Shown here: positions 35,877 to 45,287 of the stretch, piece after piece
Layout of the letters: the number at the start of each line of letters is the position of its first letter
How positions within the stretch are numbered: position 1 is the stretch's first letter
From: Rhodoferax aquaticus
GTDB lineage: Bacteria > Pseudomonadota > Gammaproteobacteria > Burkholderiales > Burkholderiaceae_C
Reading direction: 5' to 3'
Length of the DNA stretch: 64,000 nucleotides
Assembly: GCF_006974105.1 (NCBI RefSeq)
Contig: NZ_CP036282.1
Location: 3,720,001 to 3,784,000 of the forward strand
Made by a program: the position numbers and the translations under genes
Notes under the pieces: model-generated
Seen by the model: the letters and a program-made list of their open reading frames with translations, nothing else
Database searches by the model: none
Told to the model about the DNA's origin: nothing

Positions 35877-36908
35877 ATGCCCAACTTCAAACCTAACGCA
35901 GCCCAGCACTACGACATCTATGCCATCGGCAATGCCTTGGTAGACGCTGAATACGAAGTGAGTGACGCCCAACTGCAGGCCATGGCCGTCGAAAAGCGGC
36001 ACATGACCCTGATCGACGCAACGCGTCGTGCTGATCTGCTGCAGGCCCTCCAAGGCTTGCACGCGCGTCGCACAGGTGGGGGCTCCGCGGCCAATACGGT
36101 TGTCGCCTGCGCCCAATTGGGTGGCTCGTCCTTCTACTCGTGCCGCGTGGCGGATGACGGTCTTGGTGCATTCTTTACCCAAGACTTGGCAGACAACGGA
36201 GTCGACTCCAACCTTAGCCGCACCCAACCGACAGCGGGACAGACTGGCACTTGCATCGTGATGGTCACTCCAGACACCGAGCGCAGCATGTCGACGTTTT
36301 TGGGCGCCACTGCAGACTTGGATCACACCGCGCTGGATGAAGACAGTCTTCGCAAGGCCAAGGTGTACTACATGGAGGGCTATTTGGCGGCATCACCCAC
36401 GGGTTTGGATGCAGCCTTGCAGGGCAAAAAAATAGCAAAGGATGCGGGCGTATTGTTGGCCACCACCCTGAGCGACATGACCATGATCCAGTACTGCCGC
36501 GCTGGCCTAGAAGCCATCATTGGCGATGGACTGGACTACCTTTTTTGCAATGAAGAAGAAGCCCAAGTCTGGTGCGGGTCCACAGACTTAGCTGCAATTT
36601 GCAGCCAAATCCGTACGCTGGCCAAAACCGTATGCCTGACCCGTGGTAGCCAAGGTTGCATCGTCTTGCACGGCGAGGAGCAAACCGCAGTTCCTGCCGC
36701 AAACGTGCAGGCGCTGGACACCAATGGCGCAGGCGACATGTTTTCTGGCGCGTTTTTGTATGCGGTTACGCACGGCCACAGTGTGACCCAAGCCGCATGG
36801 CTGGCCAACCAAGCGGCAGGTCAGGTGGTCAGTCAGTATGGCAACCGCTTGAGCAAAGAGACTATGGGCAGCATCCACACTCGGTTTACCCAGCACATCG
36901 GCGGCTGA
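35877..36908 (+). CDS. Adenosine kinase-like PfkB-family sugar kinase
   Basis: 343 residues. PfkB signature 1 is [16 protein letters not shown] and signature 2 is [20 protein letters not shown], with the catalytic Asp in [22 protein letters not shown] at the N-terminus is typical of the bacterial adenosine-kinase-like clade. Next to metK it likely converts adenosine released from S-adenosylhomocysteine to AMP. Start ATG 35877 lies 47 bp after metK 1. It is bracketed by the two metK copies, so recombination between them would delete it. Confidence 0.9.
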   Translation: MPNFKPNAAQHYDIYAIGNALVDAEYEVSDAQLQAMAVEKRHMTLIDATRRADLLQALQGLHARRTGGGSAANTVVACAQLGGSSFYSCRVADDGLGAFFTQDLADNGVDSNLSRTQPTAGQTGTCIVMVTPDTERSMSTFLGATADLDHTALDEDSLRKAKVYYMEGYLAASPTGLDAALQGKKIAKDAGVLLATTLSDMTMIQYCRAGLEAIIGDGLDYLFCNEEEAQVWCGSTDLAAICSQIRTLAKTVCLTRGSQGCIVLHGEEQTAVPAANVQALDTNGAGDMFSGAFLYAVTHGHSVTQAAWLANQAAGQVVSQYGNRLSKETMGSIHTRFTQHIGG

Positions 36909-36922
36909 ACCTGTCCACCTGC

Positions 36923-38186
36923 GCGTTCGCAAAAGGCCATCCGGTCCAAGCAACGCGGACAAGAACTTATGATCCCGAACTTGCAACTGGAGCGTTAAAC
37001 ATGGCCAATGACTTCCTCTTCACGTCTGAATCCGTCTCAGAAGGTCACCCCGACAAAGTCGCTGACCAAATCTCGGATGCGATTTTGGACGCCATCTTCA
37101 AACAAGACCCCAAATCCCGCGTCGCCGCAGAAACGCTGTGCAATACCGGTTTGGTCGTGCTGGCTGGTGAGATCACCACCAACGCCCATGTGGATTACAT
37201 CCAAGTGGCGCGCGACACCATCAAGCGCATTGGCTATGACAACACCGAATACGGCATTGACTACAAAGGCTGCGCTGTTTTGGTGGCCTATGACAAGCAG
37301 TCCAACGATATCGCCCAAGGCGTAGACCATGCGTCGGACGATCACCTCAACACCGGTGCCGGCGACCAAGGTTTGATGTTTGGTTATGCCTGCAATGAGA
37401 CCCCTGAGCTCATGCCTGCCCCCATTTACTACGCCCATCGCTTGGTAGAGCGCCAGGCCCAGCTGCGCAAAGACGGCCGTCTGCCCTTCTTGCGCCCTGA
37501 CGCCAAGAGCCAGGTAACCATGCGCTATGTGGATGGCAAGCCCCACAGCATTGATACGGTGGTGCTGTCTAGCCAGCACAGCCCAGAGATGAGCAATGGC
37601 ACCACCATGAAGCAAGAGTTCATCGATGCCGTCATTGAAGAGATCATCAAGCCGGTGTTGCCTGCGGAGTGGCTCAAAGACACGCGTTATTTGGTGAACC
37701 CCACAGGCCGCTTTGTGGTCGGTGGACCCCAAGGCGACTGTGGTTTGACGGGTCGCAAAATCATTGTGGATACCTATGGTGGTGCTTGCCCCCACGGTGG
37801 TGGCGCGTTCTCTGGCAAAGACCCAACCAAGGTGGACCGTTCTGCCGCTTACGCTGCGCGCTATGTGGCCAAGAACATTGTGGCAGCCGGTTTGGCCAAG
37901 CAATGCCAAATCCAAGTGGCCTACGCCATTGGTGTGGCTAAGCCCATGAATGTGACCGTGTACACCGAAGGCACTGGTGTGATCTCGGATGAGAAAATCG
38001 CCGCACTGGTCAACGAGCACTTCGACTTGCGCCCTAAGGGCATCATCCAGATGCTGGACTTGCTGCGCCCCATCTACGAGAAGACTGCGGCTTATGGCCA
38101 CTTCGGCCGTGAAGAGCCTGAGTTCTCTTGGGAACGCACCGACAAGGCCCAAGTGCTGCGCGCCGCCGCTGGCTTGAATTAAACCA
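36923..38186 (+). repeat. Direct repeat copy B (leader + metK)
   Basis: Second copy of the 1264-bp block; see copy A for the two mismatches. It begins 14 bp after the adenosine kinase stop and ends 7 bp before the GT9 gene. Confidence 0.95.
37001..38182 (+). CDS. metK: S-adenosylmethionine synthetase (copy 2)
   Basis: 393 residues, same protein sequence as copy 1; the two nucleotide differences (Tyr TAT/TAC and Phe TTT/TTC) are silent. It carries the same 78-bp leader, but its upstream DNA is the adenosine kinase gene rather than the copy-1 promoter region, so it probably depends on read-through or a leader-internal promoter. The GT9 gene starts 10 bp later. A longer frame back to 36656 reads through the kinase gene and is not real. 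Confidence 0.96.
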   Translation: MANDFLFTSESVSEGHPDKVADQISDAILDAIFKQDPKSRVAAETLCNTGLVVLAGEITTNAHVDYIQVARDTIKRIGYDNTEYGIDYKGCAVLVAYDKQSNDIAQGVDHASDDHLNTGAGDQGLMFGYACNETPELMPAPIYYAHRLVERQAQLRKDGRLPFLRPDAKSQVTMRYVDGKPHSIDTVVLSSQHSPEMSNGTTMKQEFIDAVIEEIIKPVLPAEWLKDTRYLVNPTGRFVVGGPQGDCGLTGRKIIVDTYGGACPHGGGAFSGKDPTKVDRSAAYAARYVAKNIVAAGLAKQCQIQVAYAIGVAKPMNVTVYTEGTGVISDEKIAALVNEHFDLRPKGIIQMLDLLRPIYEKTAAYGHFGREEPEFSWERTDKAQVLRAAAGLN

Positions 38187-38192
38187 TCGCCT

Positions 38193-39437
38193 ATGAACAT
38201 CCAGACACAACGTTTCATTGACCGCTGGGCCGGCCAGCTACTCTGCGGCGCGGTGTCTGCATGGGTGCGCTTGACCCAACTCTTTGGGGGGCCAGCGCGC
38301 ATGCCTGCTTCCCCAAAAAACATTTTGGTGATTTTGTTGTCGGAAATGGGCAGCATCGTTCTCGCGGGCCCCATGTTTGCAGCGCTGCGCCGCACGTATC
38401 CCGGTGCTGCGATCCACATTCTGCAACTCAAAAAGAACCAAGAAGTCTCCAAGCTCCTCTCGCTGACCGAGACAGACTACATGCATACGCTGGACGACAG
38501 TTCCGGCGGGTCTCTGGTGGCAGACATTCTCAAAGTGAGTCTGAGGATGCGCAACCTCGGGCTGGACGCGGTCATTGATTGCGAGCTTTTTTCACGCGTA
38601 AGCGCTTTGTTGTCTTTCAGCACCGGGGCCCCGGTGCGCGTGGGCTTTACACCCCACACGCAAGAAGGCCTGTACCGTGGCAGCTTCATCAACCATAGTA
38701 TCCCGTACAACCCTTACCAGCACATCAGCAAACAGTTCTTGTCCTTGGTCGACGCCCTAAGCGCACCAGACAGCATGCCCCGCAACCGGGCGGCTGCCAT
38801 ACGTGACACCCCCGAAGACACAGAGCTTTCGGTTAAGTTCACCGACACAGAGCTTGAGACATACCGCAGCAAACTTGAAAGCGACCACCGCGTCACGCAA
38901 GATCGGCGCTTGGTGCTGGTCTATGCCGGTGGCGGCATCTTGCCCGAGCGGGCTTGGCCTGCCAGCCACTATGCACGGGTGGTGCAAGGACTATGTGCTG
39001 CAGGCTATGCCGTAGGGCTGATCGGCCTTAAAGATGACGCCATCTTGGCCCATGAGCTGCAAGCCCAAGTGGGGCACGAGGCCTGCCTGAACCTGACGGG
39101 CTATACCAAAAGCATCCGCGAGTTGCTGATGTTGATGCATGCCAGCGCCTTGCTCATCACCAATGACGGCGGCCCCAGCCACTTCGCCACGGTGACACCT
39201 ATTCAGACCATGGTGTTTTTTGGGCCCGAGACCGGCAAGCTCTATGGTCCCTTGGGGCGTCGCACCATCATTTTGGAAAGCGGCATTGCCTGCTCTCCTT
39301 GCCTGACAGCCTACAACCACAGGCTTACTTTTTGCGACGGCGATAATCAATGCCTTAAACGCATTGCGCCCGACCCCGTTTTGGCCGACGCACTGCAATT
39401 TTTGAACAGTGCTCCGACCCAACCCTCTCTCGCATGA
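38193..39437 (+). CDS. Glycosyltransferase family 9 (heptosyltransferase-like)
   Basis: 414 residues. GT9/ADP-heptose:LPS heptosyltransferase fold: ILVILLSEMGSIVLAGPMFA in the N-terminal Rossmann half, YAGGGILPERAWPASHYARV and LLITNDGGPSHFATVTPIQT in the donor-binding half. A Cys-rich tail (CSPCLTAYNHRLTFC) resembles the family's conserved C-terminal cysteines. It probably adds a sugar to LPS or another surface glycan. It leads a unit with gtrA-like (4-bp overlap) and arnT-like genes. Confidence 0.88.
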   Translation: MNIQTQRFIDRWAGQLLCGAVSAWVRLTQLFGGPARMPASPKNILVILLSEMGSIVLAGPMFAALRRTYPGAAIHILQLKKNQEVSKLLSLTETDYMHTLDDSSGGSLVADILKVSLRMRNLGLDAVIDCELFSRVSALLSFSTGAPVRVGFTPHTQEGLYRGSFINHSIPYNPYQHISKQFLSLVDALSAPDSMPRNRAAAIRDTPEDTELSVKFTDTELETYRSKLESDHRVTQDRRLVLVYAGGGILPERAWPASHYARVVQGLCAAGYAVGLIGLKDDAILAHELQAQVGHEACLNLTGYTKSIRELLMLMHASALLITNDGGPSHFATVTPIQTMVFFGPETGKLYGPLGRRTIILESGIACSPCLTAYNHRLTFCDGDNQCLKRIAPDPVLADALQFLNSAPTQPSLA

Positions 39438-39913
39438 CGCATCCCACTGGCTTTAAAGCGCGCATTTTTTCCACCGTTGAATGGCTAAAGAGCTTTCGCA
39501 TTGTTAAGTTTGGTTTGGTGGGCGCCAGCGGCACCGTGGTGAACTTGCTCGTGCTTCACTTGGGGCATGAGTACCTTTTTCAAAGCTTTGAAGCCAGCTG
39601 GGGCAAGCCGTATGCCTCCTTGGCACTGGCCATTGCCATTGCCACACTGAACAACTTCACCTGGAACCGGCTGTGGACATGGTCTGACCGCGTCAAAAGC
39701 CAGGCCATGACTTCTGCGTCCACGAACACAACGATGCTGCGTCAGTTTGGCAAATACGCGACGGCTTCGTGGTTTGGGAGTTTGTTGCAGTACGGATTGA
39801 CCATCTGGCTCTCACAATGGGTCCACTACCTGTTGGCCAACCTCACTGCCATTGCAATAGCCAGCGTGAGCAACTTTTTAGCCAACGACCGCTGGACCTT
39901 TAAGAAGCGCTAG
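39434..39913 (+). CDS. GtrA-family membrane protein
   Basis: 159 residues with four membrane segments, the GtrA/DPMS arrangement: FRIVKFGLVGASGTVVNLLV, ASLALAIAIATLNNFTWNRL, FGKYATASWFGSLLQYGLTI, and a last helix ending NFLANDRWTFKK. NFTWNRLWTW is the hallmark. These proteins are thought to flip polyprenyl-phosphate-linked sugars. The ATGA overlap with the GT9 gene and the following ArnT-like transferase suggest it supplies lipid-linked sugar to that transferase. Confidence 0.9.
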   Translation: MTHPTGFKARIFSTVEWLKSFRIVKFGLVGASGTVVNLLVLHLGHEYLFQSFEASWGKPYASLALAIAIATLNNFTWNRLWTWSDRVKSQAMTSASTNTTMLRQFGKYATASWFGSLLQYGLTIWLSQWVHYLLANLTAIAIASVSNFLANDRWTFKKR

Positions 39914-39963
39914 GCCATCCGCAGGGGTAGCTTGCCGCCCCTTCGCTGCGGCGACAATAGGGC

Positions 39964-41799
39964 ATGTCTAAGTTGGCCCACTCCCCTGCCTTTCCCTTGC
40001 GCCTTTGGCCTTGGTATGCCTTGGTGTTTTCTGCCCTCGCGCTCTACGTGCTGGGCCTCGGTAGCCCCTACGCCCCAACCAATGGCGATGAGATGGTGTA
40101 CATCCACATCGCCCGCATGACGGCCGAAGCCGGACACTGGTTGCCACTGCAGTCTGAGCTTGTGGGCACCCGTAATACCAAACCCCCCCTGCTGATTTGG
40201 CAAGCTATGGTGGCAGGCGACTGGGGGCAGCAGTGGAGTCTTTTTGCACTGCGCCTGCCGAGCATTGTTTACACGTTTGCAACCACAGGCTTGCTGGCGT
40301 TTTTCGCCTACCACATGGCACAGCCAGCGAGCAACACCTCGCCTACCGCCGGTGCTGAAGCTGCACACACGGAAAAACTCCGCACCGCCTGCATCGCAGC
40401 CAGCCTGTATTTGCTGTTTTTCTGCACCTTCCGCTATGGCCGCGCCTACCTCACCTCAGCACCCGAAACCTTTTGGCTGGCCTTGCCCATGTGGTGGGTG
40501 TTATGGCGGTGCGTGCGCGTTGGCGCAAGTGCGCAGCCTAGTGCCAGTTCTGCGCCCGTGGGCTGGCTTGGCTACACCCTGATCGGTGTCGCCATGGGCC
40601 TGGGAGCCGCTTACAAATCCTTTGCGCTACTGGCGCCCAGCGCAGCCGCTATTGGGTGTGCCGCGCTGCTCAGCACACCGGGGGGCCCCCGCTGGAACTG
40701 GCGCATGTGGTTTCGAACCAGTACCGGTTTGGCCTGGAGCACGCTGGTAGGCTTGGGCATCTTTGCGCTGTGGTTCGTCTTGGACCCCGATCCTGCGGCC
40801 GTCTGGCAAGAGTTTGTGGTGGCAGAGAACGCGGGCAAGATGTCAGGTGGGCAAGGCTACTGGCACGCCGCACTGTATGGCGCTTACCCGATGTGGACAC
40901 AGCTCTTGGCCTACCCGGCGAACGCAGGCTTGTTGTTCTTTCCGGTGCTGGGTTTTTGCATCTGGGCAATTACCAAGGCCTTTAGGTCAAGCACCTACCA
41001 GCACCTGAGCCCGGGCCAGTGGGTGCTGCTCGCGTGGTTGCTGGTATGGCTGGTGGTGTTCACCATCCCCAGCCAACGCTCCGAACGCTACGTGATTCCC
41101 GCAATGCCCGCCATTGCGATTGCTATGGCCTTGGTATGGCGGCGCATCGCACGGATCTGGTTTTGGATCACCTTGCTGGTCTGCGCGCCCGCTTTGGTGA
41201 TGCTGGCCCGCATCGGCTGGACCATGGGAGAGCTGCACATTGCCTCCGCCACTGAAGTCGCGCTCACTTTGATAGCTGCTTGCGCAGGTTTGACGAGCGC
41301 AATCGCCTGTTTTTTCTCAAAATCAAGCCTACGCAACGCCACATTGCTGGCGGTACTGGCGGTGTATGCCACCTTCGGTTGGATGGTCGCCCCCATCTCA
41401 GACAATGGCTACGGCGCGGCAGTTCAGGCCCGTATGCAAGGCCAGCGCGTTGCCGTACCCAACGGCTTTACCGGCCAGTATGAGCGGTTCCACTTTGTGC
41501 TGCATGGCGCGCGCATCACGCCCTACGACGCGGAAGGCCGCAACACGGGAGCGCTGTACCCTGACATGCCGGGGCACGAACGGCTCAACACGCTGTTGCG
41601 TGAGTTTGACGCAGTGGTGTGGTTGCAAGACGAACCCCATGAAACTGGGCCGAGCTGCCTGCCAGCCTGCGAAATATTGGGCAGCCGAGTGCATGTGAAA
41701 AGTCGCCACAAAGACGGCGAGGTCACACTCTCCAACCTGTGGTACCCCCAGACGTGGTTGTTCCGCAAAGAATGGCTCGTCGTGCCCACCCGCAACTGA
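39964..41799 (+). CDS. ArnT-like (GT83/GT39) lipid-linked glycosyltransferase
   Basis: 611 residues with about a dozen membrane helices. The catalytic acidic motif and periplasmic loop read GDEMVYIHIARMTAEAGHWL and NTKPPLLIWQAMVAGDW, as in ArnT, which transfers a sugar from undecaprenyl phosphate to lipid A. The C-terminal soluble part (about 480-611) is short. Sugar and acceptor cannot be deduced; no ArnBCDA genes are nearby, so aminoarabinose is unproven. A short dispersed repeat (41268-41323) is embedded in frame. Confidence 0.85.
   Translation: MSKLAHSPAFPLRLWPWYALVFSALALYVLGLGSPYAPTNGDEMVYIHIARMTAEAGHWLPLQSELVGTRNTKPPLLIWQAMVAGDWGQQWSLFALRLPSIVYTFATTGLLAFFAYHMAQPASNTSPTAGAEAAHTEKLRTACIAASLYLLFFCTFRYGRAYLTSAPETFWLALPMWWVLWRCVRVGASAQPSASSAPVGWLGYTLIGVAMGLGAAYKSFALLAPSAAAIGCAALLSTPGGPRWNWRMWFRTSTGLAWSTLVGLGIFALWFVLDPDPAAVWQEFVVAENAGKMSGGQGYWHAALYGAYPMWTQLLAYPANAGLLFFPVLGFCIWAITKAFRSSTYQHLSPGQWVLLAWLLVWLVVFTIPSQRSERYVIPAMPAIAIAMALVWRRIARIWFWITLLVCAPALVMLARIGWTMGELHIASATEVALTLIAACAGLTSAIACFFSKSSLRNATLLAVLAVYATFGWMVAPISDNGYGAAVQARMQGQRVAVPNGFTGQYERFHFVLHGARITPYDAEGRNTGALYPDMPGHERLNTLLREFDAVVWLQDEPHETGPSCLPACEILGSRVHVKSRHKDGEVTLSNLWYPQTWLFRKEWLVVPTRN
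41268..41323. repeat. Dispersed short repeat, copy inside the arnT-like gene
   Basis: The stretch beginning TTTGATAGCTGCTTGCGCAG and ending near TTTTTTCTCAAAATC resembles the intergenic copy at 41837-41900 (shared ATAGCTGC, GCxCAG, ACGxGCG and TTTT blocks). It encodes part of a membrane helix and loop without breaking the frame. Confidence 0.5.
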
Positions 41800-41836
41800 T
41801 AGCACCCCTTGCACGCCTCCTGGGCACATTTTCCGA

Positions 41837-41900
41837 GCAAGCTATCAAAAATATAGCTGCACGCCCAGTATCTACGTGCGGCTGCAATACTTTTGACTCA
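41837..41900. repeat. Dispersed short repeat, intergenic copy
   Basis: Contains GCTATCAAAAATATAGCTGC followed by GC-rich sequence and ACTTTTGACTC. It resembles a short interspersed element I associate with Comamonadaceae intergenic regions. It fills most of the convergent 104-bp gap between the ArnT-like gene and the CoA transferase gene and, with TGATAGC at 41797-41803, forms an inverted repeat that could end transcription. Confidence 0.55.
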
Positions 41901-41903
41901 CAC

Positions 41904-43301
41904 TCACCACACCGGCGGGTGGGAACCGGGGGGCATGGCTGGACGACTCCAGCCTACGGGCGTGCGCGACAGTTTGGCGCTATGCCGCATGGCGACAAGC
42001 GCGCCAAACCCGGTGGCATAGGACTCCAAATAATGCGTACGTTCTGGCACGCTGGGGGCGCGTATCCCCCAACCCGCTGCAACTTGGCCCATGCTGCGCA
42101 ACCAGTGCGCGGTTTGGGCGAGTGACACCCGCACCAACCAGGTCCCACCTTCTTGCTGCTGGCGGACCAAGGCCGCACTGCTGGCAAATGCCATCAAGTA
42201 GCCGGTGGCGTAGTCGAGTATCTGCACGGGCAATGCCTGGGGTTTTTCTACCCCGGCGGCCTGTGCCTCTGCCGTATTGAAGCCAGCCGCTGTTTGCACC
42301 AAGGAGTCAAAACCACGCCGCCCAGCCCATGGCCCTTGTTCGGAGTAAGCACTCAAAGACACAATGACCAGCCCTGGGCGTAAGTGCGCCAGTTGCGCAG
42401 GGGAATAACCCAGGGCATCGAGGCCCCCGGGGCGGTAGCCCTGAACAAACACATGGCTGCCTGCCACCAAGGCGTTCATTTGCTGGCGCTGTGCGGGATC
42501 CCGCAAGTCCACATGCACCGACCGCTTGCCACGACTGGCCTCCGCGATCATGTCGATGTTCGGAAGATGGGGACTGTTCACCAGCATCACATCCGCACCC
42601 AGCGCCGCCAAGGTGCGCCCCGCCACCGGGCCTGCCACGATGCGGGTCAGGTCTAACACCCGCACACCATGCAAAGGCCGCTGCGCTGCGCCAAGCTGTG
42701 GCAAAGGCAGTACCGGGCCGTCAGCCATGCGCTCCAAGGTAAAGAGTGGCTGGGCCGCGATGGCTTGGCCCTGGGCATGGGCGTCCCATTGCTCAAAGCT
42801 GCGCACGGCAGCGACGACCAAGCCCCGCTCTGCGGCCTGTGTTTCCAGATCCACCGCTCGCCACTGCGCTACCGCGTCTTGCACGGTGTCGCGCTCACCC
42901 GTGCTGGGCGGCAAACCCAATAGCGCCAAAACACCCAGGCGATGGTGCGCAAAATTGGTGTGCAAACGCACCCAGCCGTCGGCACAGCGGTACAGACCTG
43001 ACAAGGCATCCCAAGGGTCCGGCACCACGCCATCTAGGCTGTACCAGCCTTGGCACTCCATGGCGGCTTGTGCCATGTCCACCGCCACATCTTGCCGGGC
43101 TTGCCCACGCACCGCCCCCAGTTCACACGCTGCCAGCGCGGCCGCAGCTATGCTGACCTGCGCGGCAGTGCCCACGGCAAACGAGCTGGGCAATACAGGG
43201 TCGCAACCCGTCAAGCGCAGGTACCCCAAGGCCTGCGGAGATAGCTCTCCCAAGGCCCACAGCTGGGCGAAAACCTCTGATGGGGCAGGCGCTTGGTTCA
43301 T
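41904..43301 (-). CDS. CaiB/BaiF-family CoA transferase with rearranged halves
   Basis: 465 residues from ATG 43301. The C-terminal part carries the family's usual N-terminal Rossmann block (VRVLDLTRIVAGPVAGRTLA, ALGADVMLVNSP, GFDSLVQTAAGFN). The N-terminal part instead carries a block that normally follows it (VAVDMAQAAMECQGW with the candidate catalytic Asp, then LYRCADGWVRLHTNFAHHRL). A second equivalent of the Asp site, WLVRVSLAQTAHWL, has Arg for Asp. Substrate is unknown. It is last in a three-gene operon, overlapping the membrane protein gene by ATGA. Confidence 0.85.
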   Translation of the reverse strand: MNQAPAPSEVFAQLWALGELSPQALGYLRLTGCDPVLPSSFAVGTAAQVSIAAAALAACELGAVRGQARQDVAVDMAQAAMECQGWYSLDGVVPDPWDALSGLYRCADGWVRLHTNFAHHRLGVLALLGLPPSTGERDTVQDAVAQWRAVDLETQAAERGLVVAAVRSFEQWDAHAQGQAIAAQPLFTLERMADGPVLPLPQLGAAQRPLHGVRVLDLTRIVAGPVAGRTLAALGADVMLVNSPHLPNIDMIAEASRGKRSVHVDLRDPAQRQQMNALVAGSHVFVQGYRPGGLDALGYSPAQLAHLRPGLVIVSLSAYSEQGPWAGRRGFDSLVQTAAGFNTAEAQAAGVEKPQALPVQILDYATGYLMAFASSAALVRQQQEGGTWLVRVSLAQTAHWLRSMGQVAAGWGIRAPSVPERTHYLESYATGFGALVAMRHSAKLSRTPVGWSRPAMPPGSHPPVW

Positions 43302-44011
43302 AGCCGCTTGCGAGAGCGTCGAAGCGCCAAAACCTTGCGCACCAACATCCCCTGCAAAACCAGCCACAGCCAGGGGTCCAAGACGGCATCCCACACATTG
43401 CCCGTGGGCAAGCGCAGTGCCACAAACACCAGCACTACGATTGGCAACAAAGCCCAGATCCACCGCGTCTGCGCCGTGCCCCAAAACAACCATGGCACAC
43501 AGGCCACGGCCGCCACCACCCAAACCGCGGCTGCACTAAAGCCAAAGGCATACCACTCGCCAGGCAACAAGGCAAAGGTGTCCAACAACAAAACCCACCC
43601 TAGCAGCACCCCGCACACAGGCAGGAACCACAGACCTCTGCGAGCAACCGACAGGGGGCGGGCGCAGCCCCAGACACACGCGGCAGACAACAAGGCAGTG
43701 CCCACACTCGGTGCCAGAAACGCCAGCCCCAACCAATGTACCGGCCCCCAAGGGCCTGGCACCCAGGCCCACCCAAACGCGAGCACGGCGGCCACTCGCC
43801 GTGCTAGCAAACCGTGCGCATGCAGGCCAACACGTGCTGCGAAACTTTGCACCAAGGCCCCTAACCCCCAAGCCAAGACCAAGCCCCATGCCACATACAG
43901 CCAAGCACTTGCCACCTGAGGAAGCGGCAGAACCAAGGTGTCGGTGGCACCCAGAGAAGACGGTGCCTCACGCAGGTGTTGCAGCAAAGCCGGTACGCTA
44001 AAGCCGCTCAT
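43298..44011 (-). CDS. Uncharacterised integral membrane protein
   Basis: 237 residues, very rich in Trp, Ala, Leu and Val, with about seven predicted membrane segments (for example WLYVAWGLVLAWGLGALVQS, WFLPVCGVLLGWVLLLDTFA, WIWALLPIVVLVFVALRLPT) and a basic C-terminus (RKVLALRRSRKRL) likely in the cytoplasm. I recognise no family. It is translationally coupled on both sides (ATGA overlaps with the sialidase-like gene upstream and the CoA transferase gene downstream), so it should function with the sialidase-like protein. Confidence 0.8.
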   Translation of the reverse strand: MSGFSVPALLQHLREAPSSLGATDTLVLPLPQVASAWLYVAWGLVLAWGLGALVQSFAARVGLHAHGLLARRVAAVLAFGWAWVPGPWGPVHWLGLAFLAPSVGTALLSAACVWGCARPLSVARRGLWFLPVCGVLLGWVLLLDTFALLPGEWYAFGFSAAAVWVVAAVACVPWLFWGTAQTRWIWALLPIVVLVFVALRLPTGNVWDAVLDPWLWLVLQGMLVRKVLALRRSRKRL

Positions 44012-45183
44012 GGGGTCACCGCCTTGTCAGCGCCGTTTGTTGAAAACCGCTGCCACGAAATAGTCTTGCGGTCTACGGTGTAGCTCACCCACAAGTTGCC
44101 CTGCTCCCATGCCAAGGCGGGATAAGAGAATTCGTCATCCGGTGCTCCCTCAGCCATACGGTTCAAAAGTCTCCAGTCTTGACCGTTTCCGGACACGCTC
44201 AAGTCCATCACCGCCCTGGAGCCCGGCGAACTGTTGTGTACCAGCACCCCAAACCCCGGCGCCAAGCCCAGCCCAGCAACCGAGGAGTCGGGATTGATCA
44301 AACTCAGATCGGGCAGGTCTTGCCAACTGCGCCCCCCGTCCTGCGTGCGGGCGGCCAGCACACGCCCCTGGGCGCGCTCGTCCCGCATCAGCGCCGTCCA
44401 CTCACGCGGACCTTGGGCTAGCAGTGTGGGCTGCAAGGCGTAGCCACGCCCGCTGATGCGGCTGATACCCATAAGCCCACCGTAGCGATCAAAGCGCAAA
44501 GCCGCCGGGTGCTTGATGCCCAGTTCAAAATGCACTGGTAAAACCATCCCCCCATCAGCCAAGGGCAAGGGGGAACTGCGCACCAAATAGCTGGTATTCC
44601 AGAGCCACGACACGGGCAGTGCAGGCATAGGCTCAAACTCTACGGCCCCAGCGGCGCGGCTGGCTTGCGTCTGGCGCAAATGCACGATGCGGCTGGCAGC
44701 CCAGCCCCCCGCGCCCGTCGCCACCACAAAGAGGTGAATGCGCGCATCTGCGTCTAGCCACGCCACCGGATTGCCCAAACGGCGCACCCCATAGCCCAGT
44801 TGCGCTCCCAAGACATGGCGGTTCACGGCCCACTGCGGCGGACTCCAGGCTTGGTCCGCACGGCGCCACTCAGACGTGGCAATTTGCACATTGGGGCCGC
44901 TCTCGCGCTCACCAGAAAACCAGAAGATGCGCAAGCGGGCTGCGGAGTCTGCTGGCATCACCAACAGCGTGCTGGCATGGGCAGCTGCAGATTGCGCTGG
45001 CATGGGCACCGGCCCTTGGTCTACTTTGGTAAGTACCATGGGTTGTGCGACGCCTGTGGTATCTGGCCACACGGTGGCCGCTTCTGCGGGGGACACAGGG
45101 CGTTGCGCGAGGTCCCACGCCAGCAAACCACTGACAGCCAAGGCGGCGATCAACAAGCGCCAATGAAATTTCAGAACATCCAT
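44008..45183 (-). CDS. Exo-alpha-sialidase-like (BNR repeat) protein
   Basis: 391 residues. An N-terminal signal anchor (WRLLIAALAVSGLLAWDLA) places the domain outside the inner membrane. A beta-propeller is suggested by Asp-box motifs such as ARTQDGGRSWQDL and the degenerate SVSGNGQDWRLLN, and repeated W-x-S strands. Overall layout fits the BNR_2/neuraminidase-like family. I cannot confirm the catalytic Arg triad, so glycosidase activity is not assured. First gene of the operon with the membrane protein and CoA transferase. Confidence 0.7.
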   Translation of the reverse strand: MDVLKFHWRLLIAALAVSGLLAWDLAQRPVSPAEAATVWPDTTGVAQPMVLTKVDQGPVPMPAQSAAAHASTLLVMPADSAARLRIFWFSGERESGPNVQIATSEWRRADQAWSPPQWAVNRHVLGAQLGYGVRRLGNPVAWLDADARIHLFVVATGAGGWAASRIVHLRQTQASRAAGAVEFEPMPALPVSWLWNTSYLVRSSPLPLADGGMVLPVHFELGIKHPAALRFDRYGGLMGISRISGRGYALQPTLLAQGPREWTALMRDERAQGRVLAARTQDGGRSWQDLPDLSLINPDSSVAGLGLAPGFGVLVHNSSPGSRAVMDLSVSGNGQDWRLLNRMAEGAPDDEFSYPALAWEQGNLWVSYTVDRKTISWQRFSTNGADKAVTP

Positions 45184-45287
45184 TCCCTGATCTTAGTAGT
45201 TGACAAGGCCTAGGCCTGCTAGGCCAGCAAAAAAGCCCCACACCAAGGACAATGTGAGCTGACTGACTCCCAGCCCCCATTCCCACC

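Noticed and set aside
36656..38182. 508-codon frame that fuses part of the adenosine kinase region to the second metK
   Set aside because: The upstream 115 codons are the out-of-frame shadow of the kinase gene; the ATG at 37001 with its GGAGC site is the same start as in copy 1.
37037..38452. Long minus-strand frame (471 codons) opposite metK copy 2, and the 387-codon one opposite copy 1
   Set aside because: Antisense shadows of metK codon bias; they appear at the same offset in both copies and match no family.
39964..41799. Assignment as ArnT proper (aminoarabinose transfer)
   Set aside because: The fold and motif fit, but none of the aminoarabinose biosynthesis genes is nearby, so only the family name is supported.
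43293..43919. Plus-strand Thr/Pro/Ala-rich frame of 208 codons, and the 337-codon frame at 42526-43539
   Set aside because: Low-complexity antisense shadows of the membrane protein and CoA transferase genes, with no start signals.
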